From the NCBI RefSeq assembly GCF_000969825.1, contig NZ_KQ033919.1:3022509-3086508 (forward strand): DNA of 64,000 nucleotides, given 5' to 3'. The notes under the pieces are model-generated. The model was given only the letters and a program-made list of their open reading frames with translations, had not been told where the DNA came from and did no database searches. This DNA is from Parabacteroides gordonii MS-1 = DSM 23371. Its GTDB lineage: Bacteria > Bacteroidota > Bacteroidia > Bacteroidales > Tannerellaceae. A program made the position numbers and the translations under genes. Shown here piece by piece: positions 55,852-63,840 of this stretch (positions within the stretch are counted from its first letter, which is position 1; every line of letters begins with the position of its first letter).

Positions 55852-56109
55852 CTATTCGATCACCGGTCTGTCATCCTCGCCTCCCGGTTTGCTCTCTGTT
55901 GTTACGACTCCTGCTTTTTTGAAATCGGTCTCCTTACGGGCTTTACGCAAGGCAGAGCCGGGTGTGAAAACGATTCGTGGGGTTTTGATCATAGATGTTT
56001 CAAATCCCTCTTCAGTAACAGCCCCTGTCGAGCCTACCCCATAACGGAAGTTACTATCAGCCCAAAACACAAAATCGGAATAGGTCGGGTTGTCAGGATA
56101 TCGGTTAGC
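55852..56109 (-). pseudogene. C-terminal remnant of an HU-family DNA-binding protein
   Basis: The minus-strand frame from 56109 to the stop at 55852 encodes FRYGVGSTGAVTEEGFETS, IKTPRIVFTPGSALRKA and ends GGEDDRPVIE. This matches the last half of HU-related proteins (strand with GxxGxxTEEEF, then RIVFTPG, then KKA...). The N-terminal half is missing: an in-frame TAA lies at 56110-56112, and upstream sequence is from another gene (propeller remnant). The tail GGEDDRPVIE is nearly the same as in the DUF4469 protein at 49525. The terminator downstream is intact. It is a decayed gene. Confidence 0.65.
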
Positions 56110-56217
56110 TTATCTGGTAGTAACTATTTAGATCCAGATAACCGAACTGTATATCGTCATTCATGCACATGATAATGCGGTTATTTTCTTTGTCGTAGCA
56201 GAAATCGGCAATCTTAT
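56105..56217 (-). pseudogene. C-terminal remnant of a propeller lipoprotein gene, copy 1
   Basis: The minus strand encodes KIADFCYDKENNRIIMCMND followed by DIQFGYLDLN and a short run to a stop at 56105. This is the pattern of the last blade of TolB-like propellers. The same 86 bp occur at 57731-57816 with one mismatch. The rest of the gene is absent. Confidence 0.55.
56132..56217. repeat. 86-bp direct repeat, left copy
   Basis: Matches 57731-57816 with 85 of 86 bases. The two copies are in the same orientation 1,599 bp apart and flank the AlbA_2 gene with its promoter. Confidence 0.92.
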
Positions 56218-56251
56218 AGTTTTGATATTTTCTATTCCTCATTTTTTGTTC

Positions 56252-56259
56252 TACATTTG
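56252..56259 (+). promoter_or_regulatory. promoter -7 box for the AlbA_2 gene
   Basis: TACATTTG matches TAnnTTTG. A longer reading of the gene from an ATG at 56257 would start inside this box, which supports the ATG at 56287. Confidence 0.5.
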
Positions 56260-56286
56260 TGTGTCTGTCACAAACAAGATAAGAAT

Positions 56287-57681
56287 ATGAATAGTAAAGA
56301 ATTACAACTCCTTGTAAGATGTGGAGAAACTAGTACAGTACAATTCAAAGAACGTTTCTCAAATCAGGACAGTATTGCTGCTGAAATGGTTGCTATGTCT
56401 AATGCACGTGGAGGTATGATCTTGTTTGGGATCAAAGACAAAACAGGCGAAGTGGTAGGACTGTCTTATCAAGAGATACAACAAATCAATTCAATGTTGG
56501 CTAATGTTGCCACAAACTTATTACGTCCAGTAATTTACATACAAACAGAAACTGTAATAATAGAAGATCGATCTATCCTTGTTGCCCATATAGACGAAGG
56601 AGACAATAAACCATATAAAGATTTGAGTGGAGTTATTTGGACAAAGCAAGGGGCGGACAAGCGTAAGGTGATGGAGAATAGTGAAATAGTTCGTTTATTT
56701 CAATGTTCGGGTATGATGTACGCCGACGAGCAACCTATTCCTTTTACATCAGATAAAGATATTAATAGTAGCGTATTGGATGATTTTGTGCGAAAAGAAT
56801 ATGGACGTGAAATAGATACATTTGGAATTCCTTATTTGGAATTGCTACAAAATCTAAATATAATAAGAGACGGTAAAATGACTTTGGCGGGCTTGTTGTT
56901 TTTTGGGAAATATCCTCAGCAATACCGCCCAACGTTTGTTCTAAAAGCTGTTGCGTTTTGGGGTATTGATATGGCTGGAATTAATTATAGAGATAGCAAA
57001 GATATTTCAGGTACTTTGCCTGAACTTTTTGAAAGAGGAATGTCTTTCTTTAAAGCTAATCTGCGTAATATCCAAGCTGGGCAGGGTTTTAATTCAATTG
57101 GTAAGCTCGAAGTTTCAGAAATTGCATTAGAAGAAATACTCCAAAATGCACTTGTGCATCGTGATTATACAAAGAATGCCCCAGTGAGGCTACTAATTTT
57201 TGATGATCGTATAGAGATTATTAGCCCGGGATGCCTTCCCGATGGACTGACTGTGGAGAACATAAAGTTTGGGAATGCAGTTGTTCGTAATCCGTTTATT
57301 GCTAATTTTTGTGCAAAGACAATGCCTTATCGTGGCTTAGGTTCAGGTATTATACGTGCACTCAAAGAAGAGCCCGATTTAAAATTTGTCAATGATTTAG
57401 ATGGCTTGCAGTTCATCTCGATTATTAGACGATCCTATAATGAGGGAATAAATGAGGGAATAAATGAGGGAATAAATGAGGGAATAAATGAGGGAATAAA
57501 TGAGATTGAAACTCTCATTCTATCTTTTTTGGAAAAAAATTCACAACCTAAAGTAAAAGATATATCCAAGCACATAAATAAAGGTATTGCTACAACAGAA
57601 CGCTATATCAAATCGCTGAAAGAGAAAGGACTAATAGAATATAGAGGCTCTCGTAAAACAGGAGGCTATTATAAAAAATAA
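56287..57681 (+). CDS. AlbA_2/Schlafen-like DNA-binding protein with ATPase-like domain
   Basis: 464 residues from the ATG at 56287. The N-terminal AlbA_2 domain (about 1-120) shows ETSTVQFKERFSNQDSIAAE, MVAMSNARGGMILFGIKD and VIWTKQGADKRKV. A middle linker precedes a HATPase_c_4-like region (about 280-400: VSEIALEEILQNALVHRDYT, IEIISPGCLPDGL, YRGLGSGIIRAL). Then come tandem NEGI repeats and a C-terminal winged-helix (VKDISKHINKGIATTERYIK). Family members are putative transcription regulators or ATP-dependent helicase-like proteins; function unproven. Flanked by an 86-bp direct repeat, which suggests acquisition or duplication as a unit. Confidence 0.82.
   Translation: MNSKELQLLVRCGETSTVQFKERFSNQDSIAAEMVAMSNARGGMILFGIKDKTGEVVGLSYQEIQQINSMLANVATNLLRPVIYIQTETVIIEDRSILVAHIDEGDNKPYKDLSGVIWTKQGADKRKVMENSEIVRLFQCSGMMYADEQPIPFTSDKDINSSVLDDFVRKEYGREIDTFGIPYLELLQNLNIIRDGKMTLAGLLFFGKYPQQYRPTFVLKAVAFWGIDMAGINYRDSKDISGTLPELFERGMSFFKANLRNIQAGQGFNSIGKLEVSEIALEEILQNALVHRDYTKNAPVRLLIFDDRIEIISPGCLPDGLTVENIKFGNAVVRNPFIANFCAKTMPYRGLGSGIIRALKEEPDLKFVNDLDGLQFISIIRRSYNEGINEGINEGINEGINEGINEIETLILSFLEKNSQPKVKDISKHINKGIATTERYIKSLKEKGLIEYRGSRKTGGYYKK
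57439..57504 (+). repeat. in-frame 12-bp tandem repeat (5.5 copies)
   Basis: AATGAGGGAATA repeats five times exactly from 57439 to 57498, then AATGAG. It encodes Asn-Glu-Gly-Ile repeats in the linker between the ATPase-like region and the C-terminal winged helix. Copy-number change would alter linker length without frameshift. Confidence 0.95.
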
Positions 57682-57721
57682 CCTCTGTTTGTTGTAAATA
57701 TATTCAAAGTATTCCTAAAAT

Positions 57722-57830
57722 TCAATCCAAATCCAGATAACCGAACTGTATATCGTCATTCATGCACATGATAATACGGTTATTTTCTTTGTCGTAGCAG
57801 AAATCGGCAATCTTATCCGTTTTGGCTTAC
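57722..57830 (-). pseudogene. C-terminal remnant of a propeller lipoprotein gene, copy 2
   Basis: Encodes DKIADFCYDKENNRIIMCMN followed by DDIQFGYLDLD and a proper TGA at 57722-57724. An in-frame stop lies a few codons upstream of the homologous part, so nothing more of the gene is left. Probably the original 3' end of the propeller gene; copy 1 at 56105 runs past this stop. Confidence 0.55.
57731..57816. repeat. 86-bp direct repeat, right copy
   Basis: Same sequence as 56132-56217 with one base change (AATACGG here, AATGCGG there). Confidence 0.92.
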
Positions 57831-57843
57831 TTAACATGATGTA

Positions 57844-58812
57844 TCATATTTTGATTTCTATTTTGTTCCTTGGATGTTTGTTGTGTAGAATCTTTTTCTG
57901 TTTATTGGAATTGACGTGTGTGTAAATTTGGGTGGTAACAATACTGCTATGCCCTAATAGGCTTTGAATATACTTGATATCTACATCTTCTTCTAATAAT
58001 AATGTGGCAAAAGTGTGGCGAAAAGTGTGTGGCGTGATATGTTTTGATAGATTAAGTTCTTTAATGCATCTTTTTACAAGCTGCCTTACCGATTGGGGTG
58101 ATATTTCATGGCCAAGCCTATTCGTGAAAAATGACGTTGTAGGTTGAGTTTGTTTATAATACTCTTTCATAATTGTAATTATCCCCTTGGAACAAATTTG
58201 TATTATCCGTTCTCTACTTCCTTTCCCGTATACTTTAATTGTACCTTGTGTCAAATCAATATCATTCCATTGAAGCTGACATAGTTCAGAGACTCGGACA
58301 CCTGTGGCAAATAGTAATTCAATTATTGCGATATTCCGGGTTTTAGCTTTATATGTATAACTGTCATGGTTGGCTTCTTTCATTCGTTCTTTATATAAAT
58401 ATTCCAATATCAGTTTTATTTCGTTACTGCACATGACAGTCGGTAAAATGTAAGGTTCCTTCATCTGTATTTTTATTTTTCGGAAAGGATTGATAAATGT
58501 GTCATTCTCAAATTCATAGAAAGAGAAAAATGCTTTTGATGATGCGATTTTTCGCTTTATGGTCTTGGGCTTGAAGTCTGAAATCTTTTGTAGATAGGCT
58601 TTTATCATATCTTTTGAGACAGATTCCATCACTTCTATGGAGTATACTTCATAGAGAAAGTCTTTTAATTGTTCCAGGTCAATTTGATAAGCTGTTATAG
58701 TTTTCTTGCTCAATGCTTTTTCATATTGGCAGTGAAATATGAAGTCAGATAGAGCGCTACTTACCTTTTTTGCTCCTTTTGAGTCAGCTGTTTGTATTTC
58801 CATATTCATCAT
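57844..58812 (-). CDS. Xer-type tyrosine recombinase
   Basis: A 322-residue site-specific recombinase. N-terminal SAM-like core-binding domain (about 15-110, ALSDFIFHCQYEKALSKKTI), then the catalytic domain with Arg I (FATGVRVSELCQLQW), HTFRHTF (His-x-x-Arg), GHSSIVTTQIYTHV (His and the nucleophile Tyr). All catalytic residues are present. It cuts and rejoins DNA through a 3'-phosphotyrosine. Size fits XerC/D or an invertase. It lies next to decayed genes; no inverted repeats that would mark an invertible segment were found. Start could be any of three close ATG codons. Confidence 0.87.
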   Translation of the reverse strand: MMNMEIQTADSKGAKKVSSALSDFIFHCQYEKALSKKTITAYQIDLEQLKDFLYEVYSIEVMESVSKDMIKAYLQKISDFKPKTIKRKIASSKAFFSFYEFENDTFINPFRKIKIQMKEPYILPTVMCSNEIKLILEYLYKERMKEANHDSYTYKAKTRNIAIIELLFATGVRVSELCQLQWNDIDLTQGTIKVYGKGSRERIIQICSKGIITIMKEYYKQTQPTTSFFTNRLGHEISPQSVRQLVKRCIKELNLSKHITPHTFRHTFATLLLEEDVDIKYIQSLLGHSSIVTTQIYTHVNSNKQKKILHNKHPRNKIEIKI

Positions 58813-58924
58813 AAAATTTAATAATGCTGCGAAGTAACGTGAATAACATATATAAAGCTAATTATCAGGTAGAAAGTAGGAGGGTGAACAACTGATAACT
58901 TAATATTATCATGCAAATAGTAAA

Positions 58925-59281
58925 ATGGGAATATCTGTAGACTGGAAAAATATAAAAGATGGATTCAGAACTTTTGAAGAACTTGCCTATACTTATGTAC
59001 AGGAAAAATATCCCAATTCTACATGGAAAAAGACTGGCGAAACACGCGATGGCAATAAAGATGCTGTAGCCTTAGTGTTTGGTTATCAACCTTATCCAGA
59101 TAAGGAAGAGCAATGGTGGATGGAAGCAAAGTATTCCACTGAAAGTCTGATTATCAGTCGTTATAAACTTGATGCAACTATTGTAAGTGCTATTTTAAAT
59201 GGTTCTGTCAGTCGGATTTTCTTTGTAACAAATATACGAAGAATTCGTGAGATTCAGGCAGATTTTGGCGGAATAAAGTAA
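58925..59281 (+). pseudogene. truncated restriction-endonuclease-like gene (N-terminal part)
   Basis: 118 residues: FRTFEELAYTYVQEKYPNST, then GNKDAVALVFGYQP and EQWWMEAKYS. The Asp...Glu-x-Lys pattern (KDA...MEAKYS) fits the PD-(D/E)XK nuclease core near the N-terminus of larger restriction or defence proteins. The frame ends abruptly after QADFGGIK with no domain end, about 340 bp before the mobile-element integrase. It is probably a defence gene cut by insertion or deletion. It could also be a complete small protein, less likely. Confidence 0.5.
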
Positions 59282-59593
59282 GTGGTTGGAGACTAAAGGA
59301 ATTGGGTGTTGAATGACTGTATTCTTCCTTTTTCCAAAAAAGCGGGATATTGAGGAGTTGTGAGGTAATTTTGCTACCTATCCGTTGCCTTTTTTAGTGT
59401 CGAACGACATCGAAAATGAAACGTGAAACTACTCTGATTTCGCCTCTGCCATCTCAAAGAACCCTTGTTTGAGAGAATAAAGATACGCAGAATTTTCCGT
59501 ATATCGGTAAAATATGCCTATTGTTTTCTGTTTCAAGGGGCTGTTTCTATGTTCTGCCATATTTTTCATGCTGACAGGTAACTCTATACCGGT
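59282..59593. other. intergenic stretch before the integrase gene; probable element end
   Basis: No supportable gene. The left end (att site) of the mobile element is expected here, between the truncated gene and the integrase, but the sequence alone does not show the exact border. Confidence 0.4.
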
Positions 59594-59601
59594 TAATTTT
59601 G
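59594..59601 (+). promoter_or_regulatory. promoter -7 box for the first integrase
   Basis: TAATTTTG matches TAnnTTTG, 20 bp before the integrase ATG. Confidence 0.4.
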
Positions 59602-59620
59602 CAATTAAAAGTATAGAGCT

Positions 59621-60844
59621 ATGAATCAAGAAGATGTAAGGGTTTCGTTCTACCTGAAAAAGAGCGAAGCGGACGAGCAGGGAGAGTGCCCGATTATGGG
59701 CAGGTTGAATGTAGGCAAGTATTCCGAGGCGGCCTTCAGCATGAAGATGACGGCTCCGGAATCGGCATGGCTTTCCGGTCGTGCCACGGGGAAGAGCGCA
59801 AGGTCAAGGGAAATCAACCGGCAGTTGGACGAGATACGCGCTTCGGCACTCTCCATCTATCAGGACTTGTTTGCCCTTCGGGAGAAAGTATCAGCCGAGG
59901 AGGTGAAATGTATCCTTTTGGGCATGGCTTACGGGCAGGAAACTTTGGTGGCGTTCTTCCTCAGTTTCATAAAGAAATTCGAGAAAAAAGTCGGAATCAA
60001 TCGTGAGGAAAGCACGGCCACATCCTACAAGTATGCTTGTGGCCAACTCATGCAGTTTCTCAACAAGGAATACAACCTTTCGGACATTCCCTTCACGGCA
60101 TTGGACAGGTCTTTCATAGACAAATATGATCTATACCTGCGGACGGACTGCCAACTGAGTGCGGGAACTATTCTGCTGCTGACCACACAGCTGATGACGG
60201 TTATCCGGAAAGCGAAGTCGGCAGGTATCCTGACGTCCAATCCGTTTGCAGGCTATGAGGCGGAACGACCGGCAAGGGAAATAAAGTATCTCACGGAGCA
60301 TGAACTGGAACGCATCATGTCGACACCGCTCCATAACAGGAAACTCTACCATATCCGTGATCTGTTTCTCTTTTCCTGCTTTACCGGCATTCCATACGGG
60401 GATATGTGCCGCTTGTCGGATGAAGACCTCGTGGCTGTCGAGGACGGCACATTGTGGATTAAGACCTCCCGCAAGAAAACAAAAATCAGCTATGAGGTCC
60501 CCTTACTGGATATTCCGCTCTATATCCTTGAAAAGTACAGGGATGCCGCACCGGAAGGAAAACTGCTGCCGATGTACAGCAACAGCGAATTGAATAACGC
60601 GCTGAAAACCATCGCAGACCTGTGCGGTATCAAGCAACGACTCGTATTCCATCAGGCCCGCCATACCAGCGCGACGACCGTACTTCTGTCGAACGGAGTC
60701 CCGCTTGAAACCGTGAGCAAGATATTGGGGCATGAACGGATAAGCACCACCCAGATTTATGCCCATGTGACCGATGATAAAGTAGAGAACGACACCCGTA
60801 TGCTCGATGCCAAGATTGCCGAGCGGTTCTCGGTTGCCATTTAA
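59621..60844 (+). CDS. tyrosine integrase 1 of a mobile element
   Basis: A 407-residue integrase with N-terminal arm-binding domain (VRVSFYLKKSEADEQGECPI), core-binding domain (about 110-205) and catalytic domain. Arg I of the classical set is replaced (FTGIPYGDMC), as in the Bacteroides IntDOT family; HQARHT and GHERISTTQIYAHV supply His-x-x-Arg, His and the Tyr nucleophile. It is followed 30 bp later by a second integrase of the same type. Such tandem pairs are typical of Bacteroides conjugative or mobilisable elements. Confidence 0.87.
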   Translation: MNQEDVRVSFYLKKSEADEQGECPIMGRLNVGKYSEAAFSMKMTAPESAWLSGRATGKSARSREINRQLDEIRASALSIYQDLFALREKVSAEEVKCILLGMAYGQETLVAFFLSFIKKFEKKVGINREESTATSYKYACGQLMQFLNKEYNLSDIPFTALDRSFIDKYDLYLRTDCQLSAGTILLLTTQLMTVIRKAKSAGILTSNPFAGYEAERPAREIKYLTEHELERIMSTPLHNRKLYHIRDLFLFSCFTGIPYGDMCRLSDEDLVAVEDGTLWIKTSRKKTKISYEVPLLDIPLYILEKYRDAAPEGKLLPMYSNSELNNALKTIADLCGIKQRLVFHQARHTSATTVLLSNGVPLETVSKILGHERISTTQIYAHVTDDKVENDTRMLDAKIAERFSVAI

Positions 60845-60874
60845 CCTGTATGTCTAATATTAAACTTATCAGCC

Positions 60875-62176
60875 ATGAACGTAAATAACAACATTCGGAA
60901 TAAAGAGATAAAGCACCGCAGCACGTTTGCCATCCTGTTCTATATCAACCGCACAAAGGTACGCAAAGATGGAACATGCCAGCTGTTGTGCAAGGTAAGT
61001 GTCGATGCCAAATGGGAACAAATAGGCATCAAGGTAGCCGTAAATCCCGCCCTGTGGAATCCGGAAACAGGACGTGCCGACGGCAGAAGCGAAAATGCCA
61101 TTACCGTGAACCGCGCCATAGTCGACCTGGACAAACAGATCCGTGGACATTACAAGCGTATCAAAAACAGTCTGGGTTTCGTTACAGCGGAATTGATCAA
61201 GAATGCCATGCTGGGTATCGGTGAGAAAAAACTGACCTTACTGGCACTGTTTACGGAACATAACGAGGAGTTCAAGAAAAGAATCGGCGTGGACCGGGAG
61301 GAAGGGAGTTACGAAAGCTATACCCGTTCCTACAGACACTTGCATGAGTTTATACGGGATAAAAAGAAAACGGAAGATGTCACCCTGAAAAGTCTCGACC
61401 AGGATTTTTATGATGATTTCGAGTTGTACCTGCGAAGCAATTGCGGTATGCAGCAGAAAACCGTGCATGAACACTTGTACCGCTTGAAAAAGATGACCAA
61501 ACGAGCGGTGAGCCAGGGAACATTACGCCGCGACCCTTACGATGAACTGCATCCGGCACTTCCGAAGCGCAAAAGCCGCCATCTGAAATACGAGGACCTG
61601 ACGAAACTGATGGCGACACAACTCGATAAACCCAACCTGCAACGTGTCCGTGACTGGTTCATTTTTTCGACGTTCACGGGTCTGGCTTATGCCGACCTGA
61701 AACGCTTGTCGGAAAAGGATATCATACAGAAGGAGGACGGAAGTCAGTGGATTCGTATCCGGCGAAAAAAAACGGATGTCGCCTCTTATATCCGATTGTT
61801 GGATATTCCCTTGCGGATTATAGAGAAGTACAAGCCGGAACGTCGGAGCGACAAGATTTTCAACGTGTATTGTCGCGGATATTTGATTAAACTCACGAAA
61901 GAGGTCGGAAAACAATACGGATTCTACATGACTTTCCACAAGGCGAGGCATAATTTCGGAACGCATATCACGCTCTCGTTGGGTATTCCGATAGAAACCG
62001 TGAGCCGCATGATGGGACATACCAGCATCACGACTACCCAGATATATGCTGAGGTGAAAAGCCGGAAAGTGGACGAGGACACGAAAGCATTACGTGAAAT
62101 GTCGGCAAAACGGCCGGTAAACCTCTACGAAGAAGAAGTTATCGCCAAGCCCAAGCGGAAAAGAAAGACTGTGTAA
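60875..62176 (+). CDS. tyrosine integrase 2 of a mobile element
   Basis: A 433-residue integrase related to the previous one: arm-binding start (STFAILFYINRTKVRKDGTC), core domain (about 130-220), catalytic domain with FTGLAYADLKRLS (no Arg I), HKARHNFGTH and GHTSITTTQIYAEV. It ends in a basic tail (KPKRKRKTV). Both integrases may be needed for integration and excision. Ends at a shared terminator with the opposite-strand HTH genes. Confidence 0.87.
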   Translation: MNVNNNIRNKEIKHRSTFAILFYINRTKVRKDGTCQLLCKVSVDAKWEQIGIKVAVNPALWNPETGRADGRSENAITVNRAIVDLDKQIRGHYKRIKNSLGFVTAELIKNAMLGIGEKKLTLLALFTEHNEEFKKRIGVDREEGSYESYTRSYRHLHEFIRDKKKTEDVTLKSLDQDFYDDFELYLRSNCGMQQKTVHEHLYRLKKMTKRAVSQGTLRRDPYDELHPALPKRKSRHLKYEDLTKLMATQLDKPNLQRVRDWFIFSTFTGLAYADLKRLSEKDIIQKEDGSQWIRIRRKKTDVASYIRLLDIPLRIIEKYKPERRSDKIFNVYCRGYLIKLTKEVGKQYGFYMTFHKARHNFGTHITLSLGIPIETVSRMMGHTSITTTQIYAEVKSRKVDEDTKALREMSAKRPVNLYEEEVIAKPKRKRKTV

Positions 62177-62194
62177 ACAAGCGGCAATAAAAAT

Positions 62195-62230
62195 GAGAGG
62201 AACAATCCGTATTATCGGGCTGTTCCTCTC
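62195..62230. terminator. bidirectional terminator between integrase 2 and HTH genes
   Basis: GAGAGGAACA (62195-62204) pairs with TGTTCCTCTC (62221-62230), between convergent genes. Confidence 0.65.
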
Positions 62231-62260
62231 GTACTGTTCCGTTGGAACCGCTTGCTCAGA

Positions 62261-62575
62261 TCATAACCATTTCTGTTGTTCGTCAAGGCACTTTCTATGC
62301 GCCTCTTCCAGCAGTTGCTGAATTTCCGATTCCTTGTACAGCACCTTGCCTTGTATCAGGTAGTAAGGCAGGATGCGCAATGACCGGTATTCCTGCAAGG
62401 TGCGGCGGCTGATACGCAGGAGTTTTGCCAGTTCCACATCATTCATGAAACGTTCGCCGTTGAACGAGCGTTGACAGTTCGGTTCCATTTTCTTCAGTGC
62501 CCTGCCGGTATTCTCCAGACGGCGGAGAAGGTCGGCTACACGCGGGTCTTGCTTGTCAATGAAATAATGGTTCAT
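62261..62575 (-). CDS. excisionase-like HTH protein 1
   Basis: A 104-residue protein with an HTH_17/MerR-like domain (MNDVELAKLLRISRRTLQEY, then LRILPYYLIQGKVLYKESEI). This class acts as recombination directionality factor or small regulator in Bacteroides elements. Its ATG overlaps the stop of the upstream HTH gene (ATGA). Confidence 0.8.
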   Translation of the reverse strand: MNHYFIDKQDPRVADLLRRLENTGRALKKMEPNCQRSFNGERFMNDVELAKLLRISRRTLQEYRSLRILPYYLIQGKVLYKESEIQQLLEEAHRKCLDEQQKWL

Positions 62576-62865
62576 AGTTTCTTTGAATTAGCATGATAAT
62601 ACGACTGTAATACTTTCTCCACGTCTTCAGGCTTGTAGAACAGCTTGTTCTTGATCCTGCCGAAAGGCAGTAATCCTTTGGCCCGGTACTCCTGTAGGGT
62701 ACGCTTCGATATGCCAAGAATGTCGCATACCTCCTGGTTGTCCAGCCATTTTTTCAAGCCGAGGTCTTCCTGCCGTTTACATAGTATGTCGGCCTTTTCC
62801 TCGATGGTTTTCACACGCGTCATGAGCGCGTCGAAAGTCCGGATGTCCATACTGATAATTTCCAT
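62572..62865 (-). CDS. excisionase-like HTH protein 2
   Basis: A 97-residue relative of protein 1: KKWLDNQEVCDILGISKRTL, then LPFGRIKNKLFYKPEDVEKV. Same HTH_17 class, with an N-terminal helical segment (about 5-35). Second of three tandem minus-strand HTH genes, 22 bp after the third. Confidence 0.8.
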   Translation of the reverse strand: MEIISMDIRTFDALMTRVKTIEEKADILCKRQEDLGLKKWLDNQEVCDILGISKRTLQEYRAKGLLPFGRIKNKLFYKPEDVEKVLQSYYHANSKKL

Positions 62866-62887
62866 TGCAATTCTTCATTTTAATTTG

Positions 62888-63208
62888 TTAAACATTGATT
62901 CTGTTTCGCTCCATTTCCGCGAGGGAGAGCCTGCCTTTCCGGTTCAGAAATTCCTTGACCTCGGATGATTTGTAATAGGTACGCCCGTCTATCATGTAGT
63001 AAGTCACGAGTTTTTTCTGGCGGTACCGTGCAAGGGTACGTTTCGTGATACCGAGCAACTCGCACATGTCCTGGTTATCCAGCAGCTTGTCGCCGTCAAG
63101 GGCAGAGGTCTGCCGGTTCATGCGGCTCAGCTTGTCTTCAATCTTGTCGAACCGTTCCATGATTTGGTGAAGCATCATCTGGAACGTCTCACGGTCTATC
63201 TGTATCAT
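62888..63208 (-). CDS. excisionase-like HTH protein 3
   Basis: A 106-residue protein: LLDNQDMCELLGITKRTLAR, then KKLVTYYMIDGRTYYKSSEV. HTH_17 class with an N-terminal coiled segment (FQMMLHQIMERFDKIEDKLS). Probably the first gene of the HTH operon. Three different HTH proteins next to two integrases suggest a multi-protein excision control as in CTnDOT-like elements. Confidence 0.8.
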   Translation of the reverse strand: MIQIDRETFQMMLHQIMERFDKIEDKLSRMNRQTSALDGDKLLDNQDMCELLGITKRTLARYRQKKLVTYYMIDGRTYYKSSEVKEFLNRKGRLSLAEMERNRINV

Positions 63209-63423
63209 AATATGATCTGTCTTTTGAGTGTAAATAATGACTGATTACACCTTGTCGCGCAACAGGTTATACTATGATATAGGGCTAATGGCATACCAAT
63301 GACCCTGCATTTCACGGAATAACACAGGCATTCCGCTGAAATACAGCGAAATAAAAATTATCAGAGGAAAGTTGAAATGAAAAAACGGTCTTGCAAAATG
63401 CAAGGATTCCCGCAATGTGCAAG

Positions 63424-63840
63424 TTACATCTTGCGAGGGTTGCGATAAATCAACCGGCAGATACCGTTGGAAAAGGTAGTGGCTTCATGCAACCGCCATT
63501 GCAGAGTAGGAAGAATGTTTTGTATGGAAGTTCCCCCGCCGGAGGAAATGGGAAGCAGGTAAACGATCAGTTCGTCCACGAGGTTGTAAAAGGAAAGCCC
63601 TCGGAGCAGTTCCAACGATTCGGAATCGGAAACTTCGGCCAAATAGGTAAAGGTATTGCCTTTGCCGTCTTTTTCGCAAAGCAGGTCCAAAATGGAATGG
63701 GGTAAAATCCTTGCGTCACAGCGTTCCCGCCAATGGGCAAAACCTTTCCTGTGGTTCATTACCCATCGCATCGACATATCGGCGGCATCCGGCAGAAAGC
63801 CGTCCAGTGTCATAGCCGTTACTGCTTGGATTTTTGGCAT
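63424..63840 (-). CDS. RibD C-terminal/dihydrofolate-reductase-like protein
   Basis: A 138-residue protein that starts PKIQAVTAMTLDGFLPD and has LLRGLSFYNLVDELIVYLLP and PISSGGGTSIQ, the pattern of the RibD C-terminal/DHFR fold, shorter than usual (about 170-200). Such small reductase-like proteins are carried by Bacteroides mobile elements. Substrate unknown: a pterin or flavin precursor is possible. The region 63209-63423 upstream of the HTH genes holds no other gene I can support. Confidence 0.65.
   Translation of the reverse strand: MPKIQAVTAMTLDGFLPDAADMSMRWVMNHRKGFAHWRERCDARILPHSILDLLCEKDGKGNTFTYLAEVSDSESLELLRGLSFYNLVDELIVYLLPISSGGGTSIQNILPTLQWRLHEATTFSNGICRLIYRNPRKM

Noticed and set aside
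55687-56172. 161-residue plus-strand ORF
   Set aside because: Runs across a terminator hairpin and antisense to the HU-like remnant; no domain seen.
57844-58924. Invertible promoter next to the Xer-type recombinase
   Set aside because: No pair of inverted repeats was found in the flanking intergenic sequence.
59429-59629. 66-residue minus-strand ORF before the integrase
   Set aside because: No similarity, no ribosome-binding site, overlaps the integrase promoter region.
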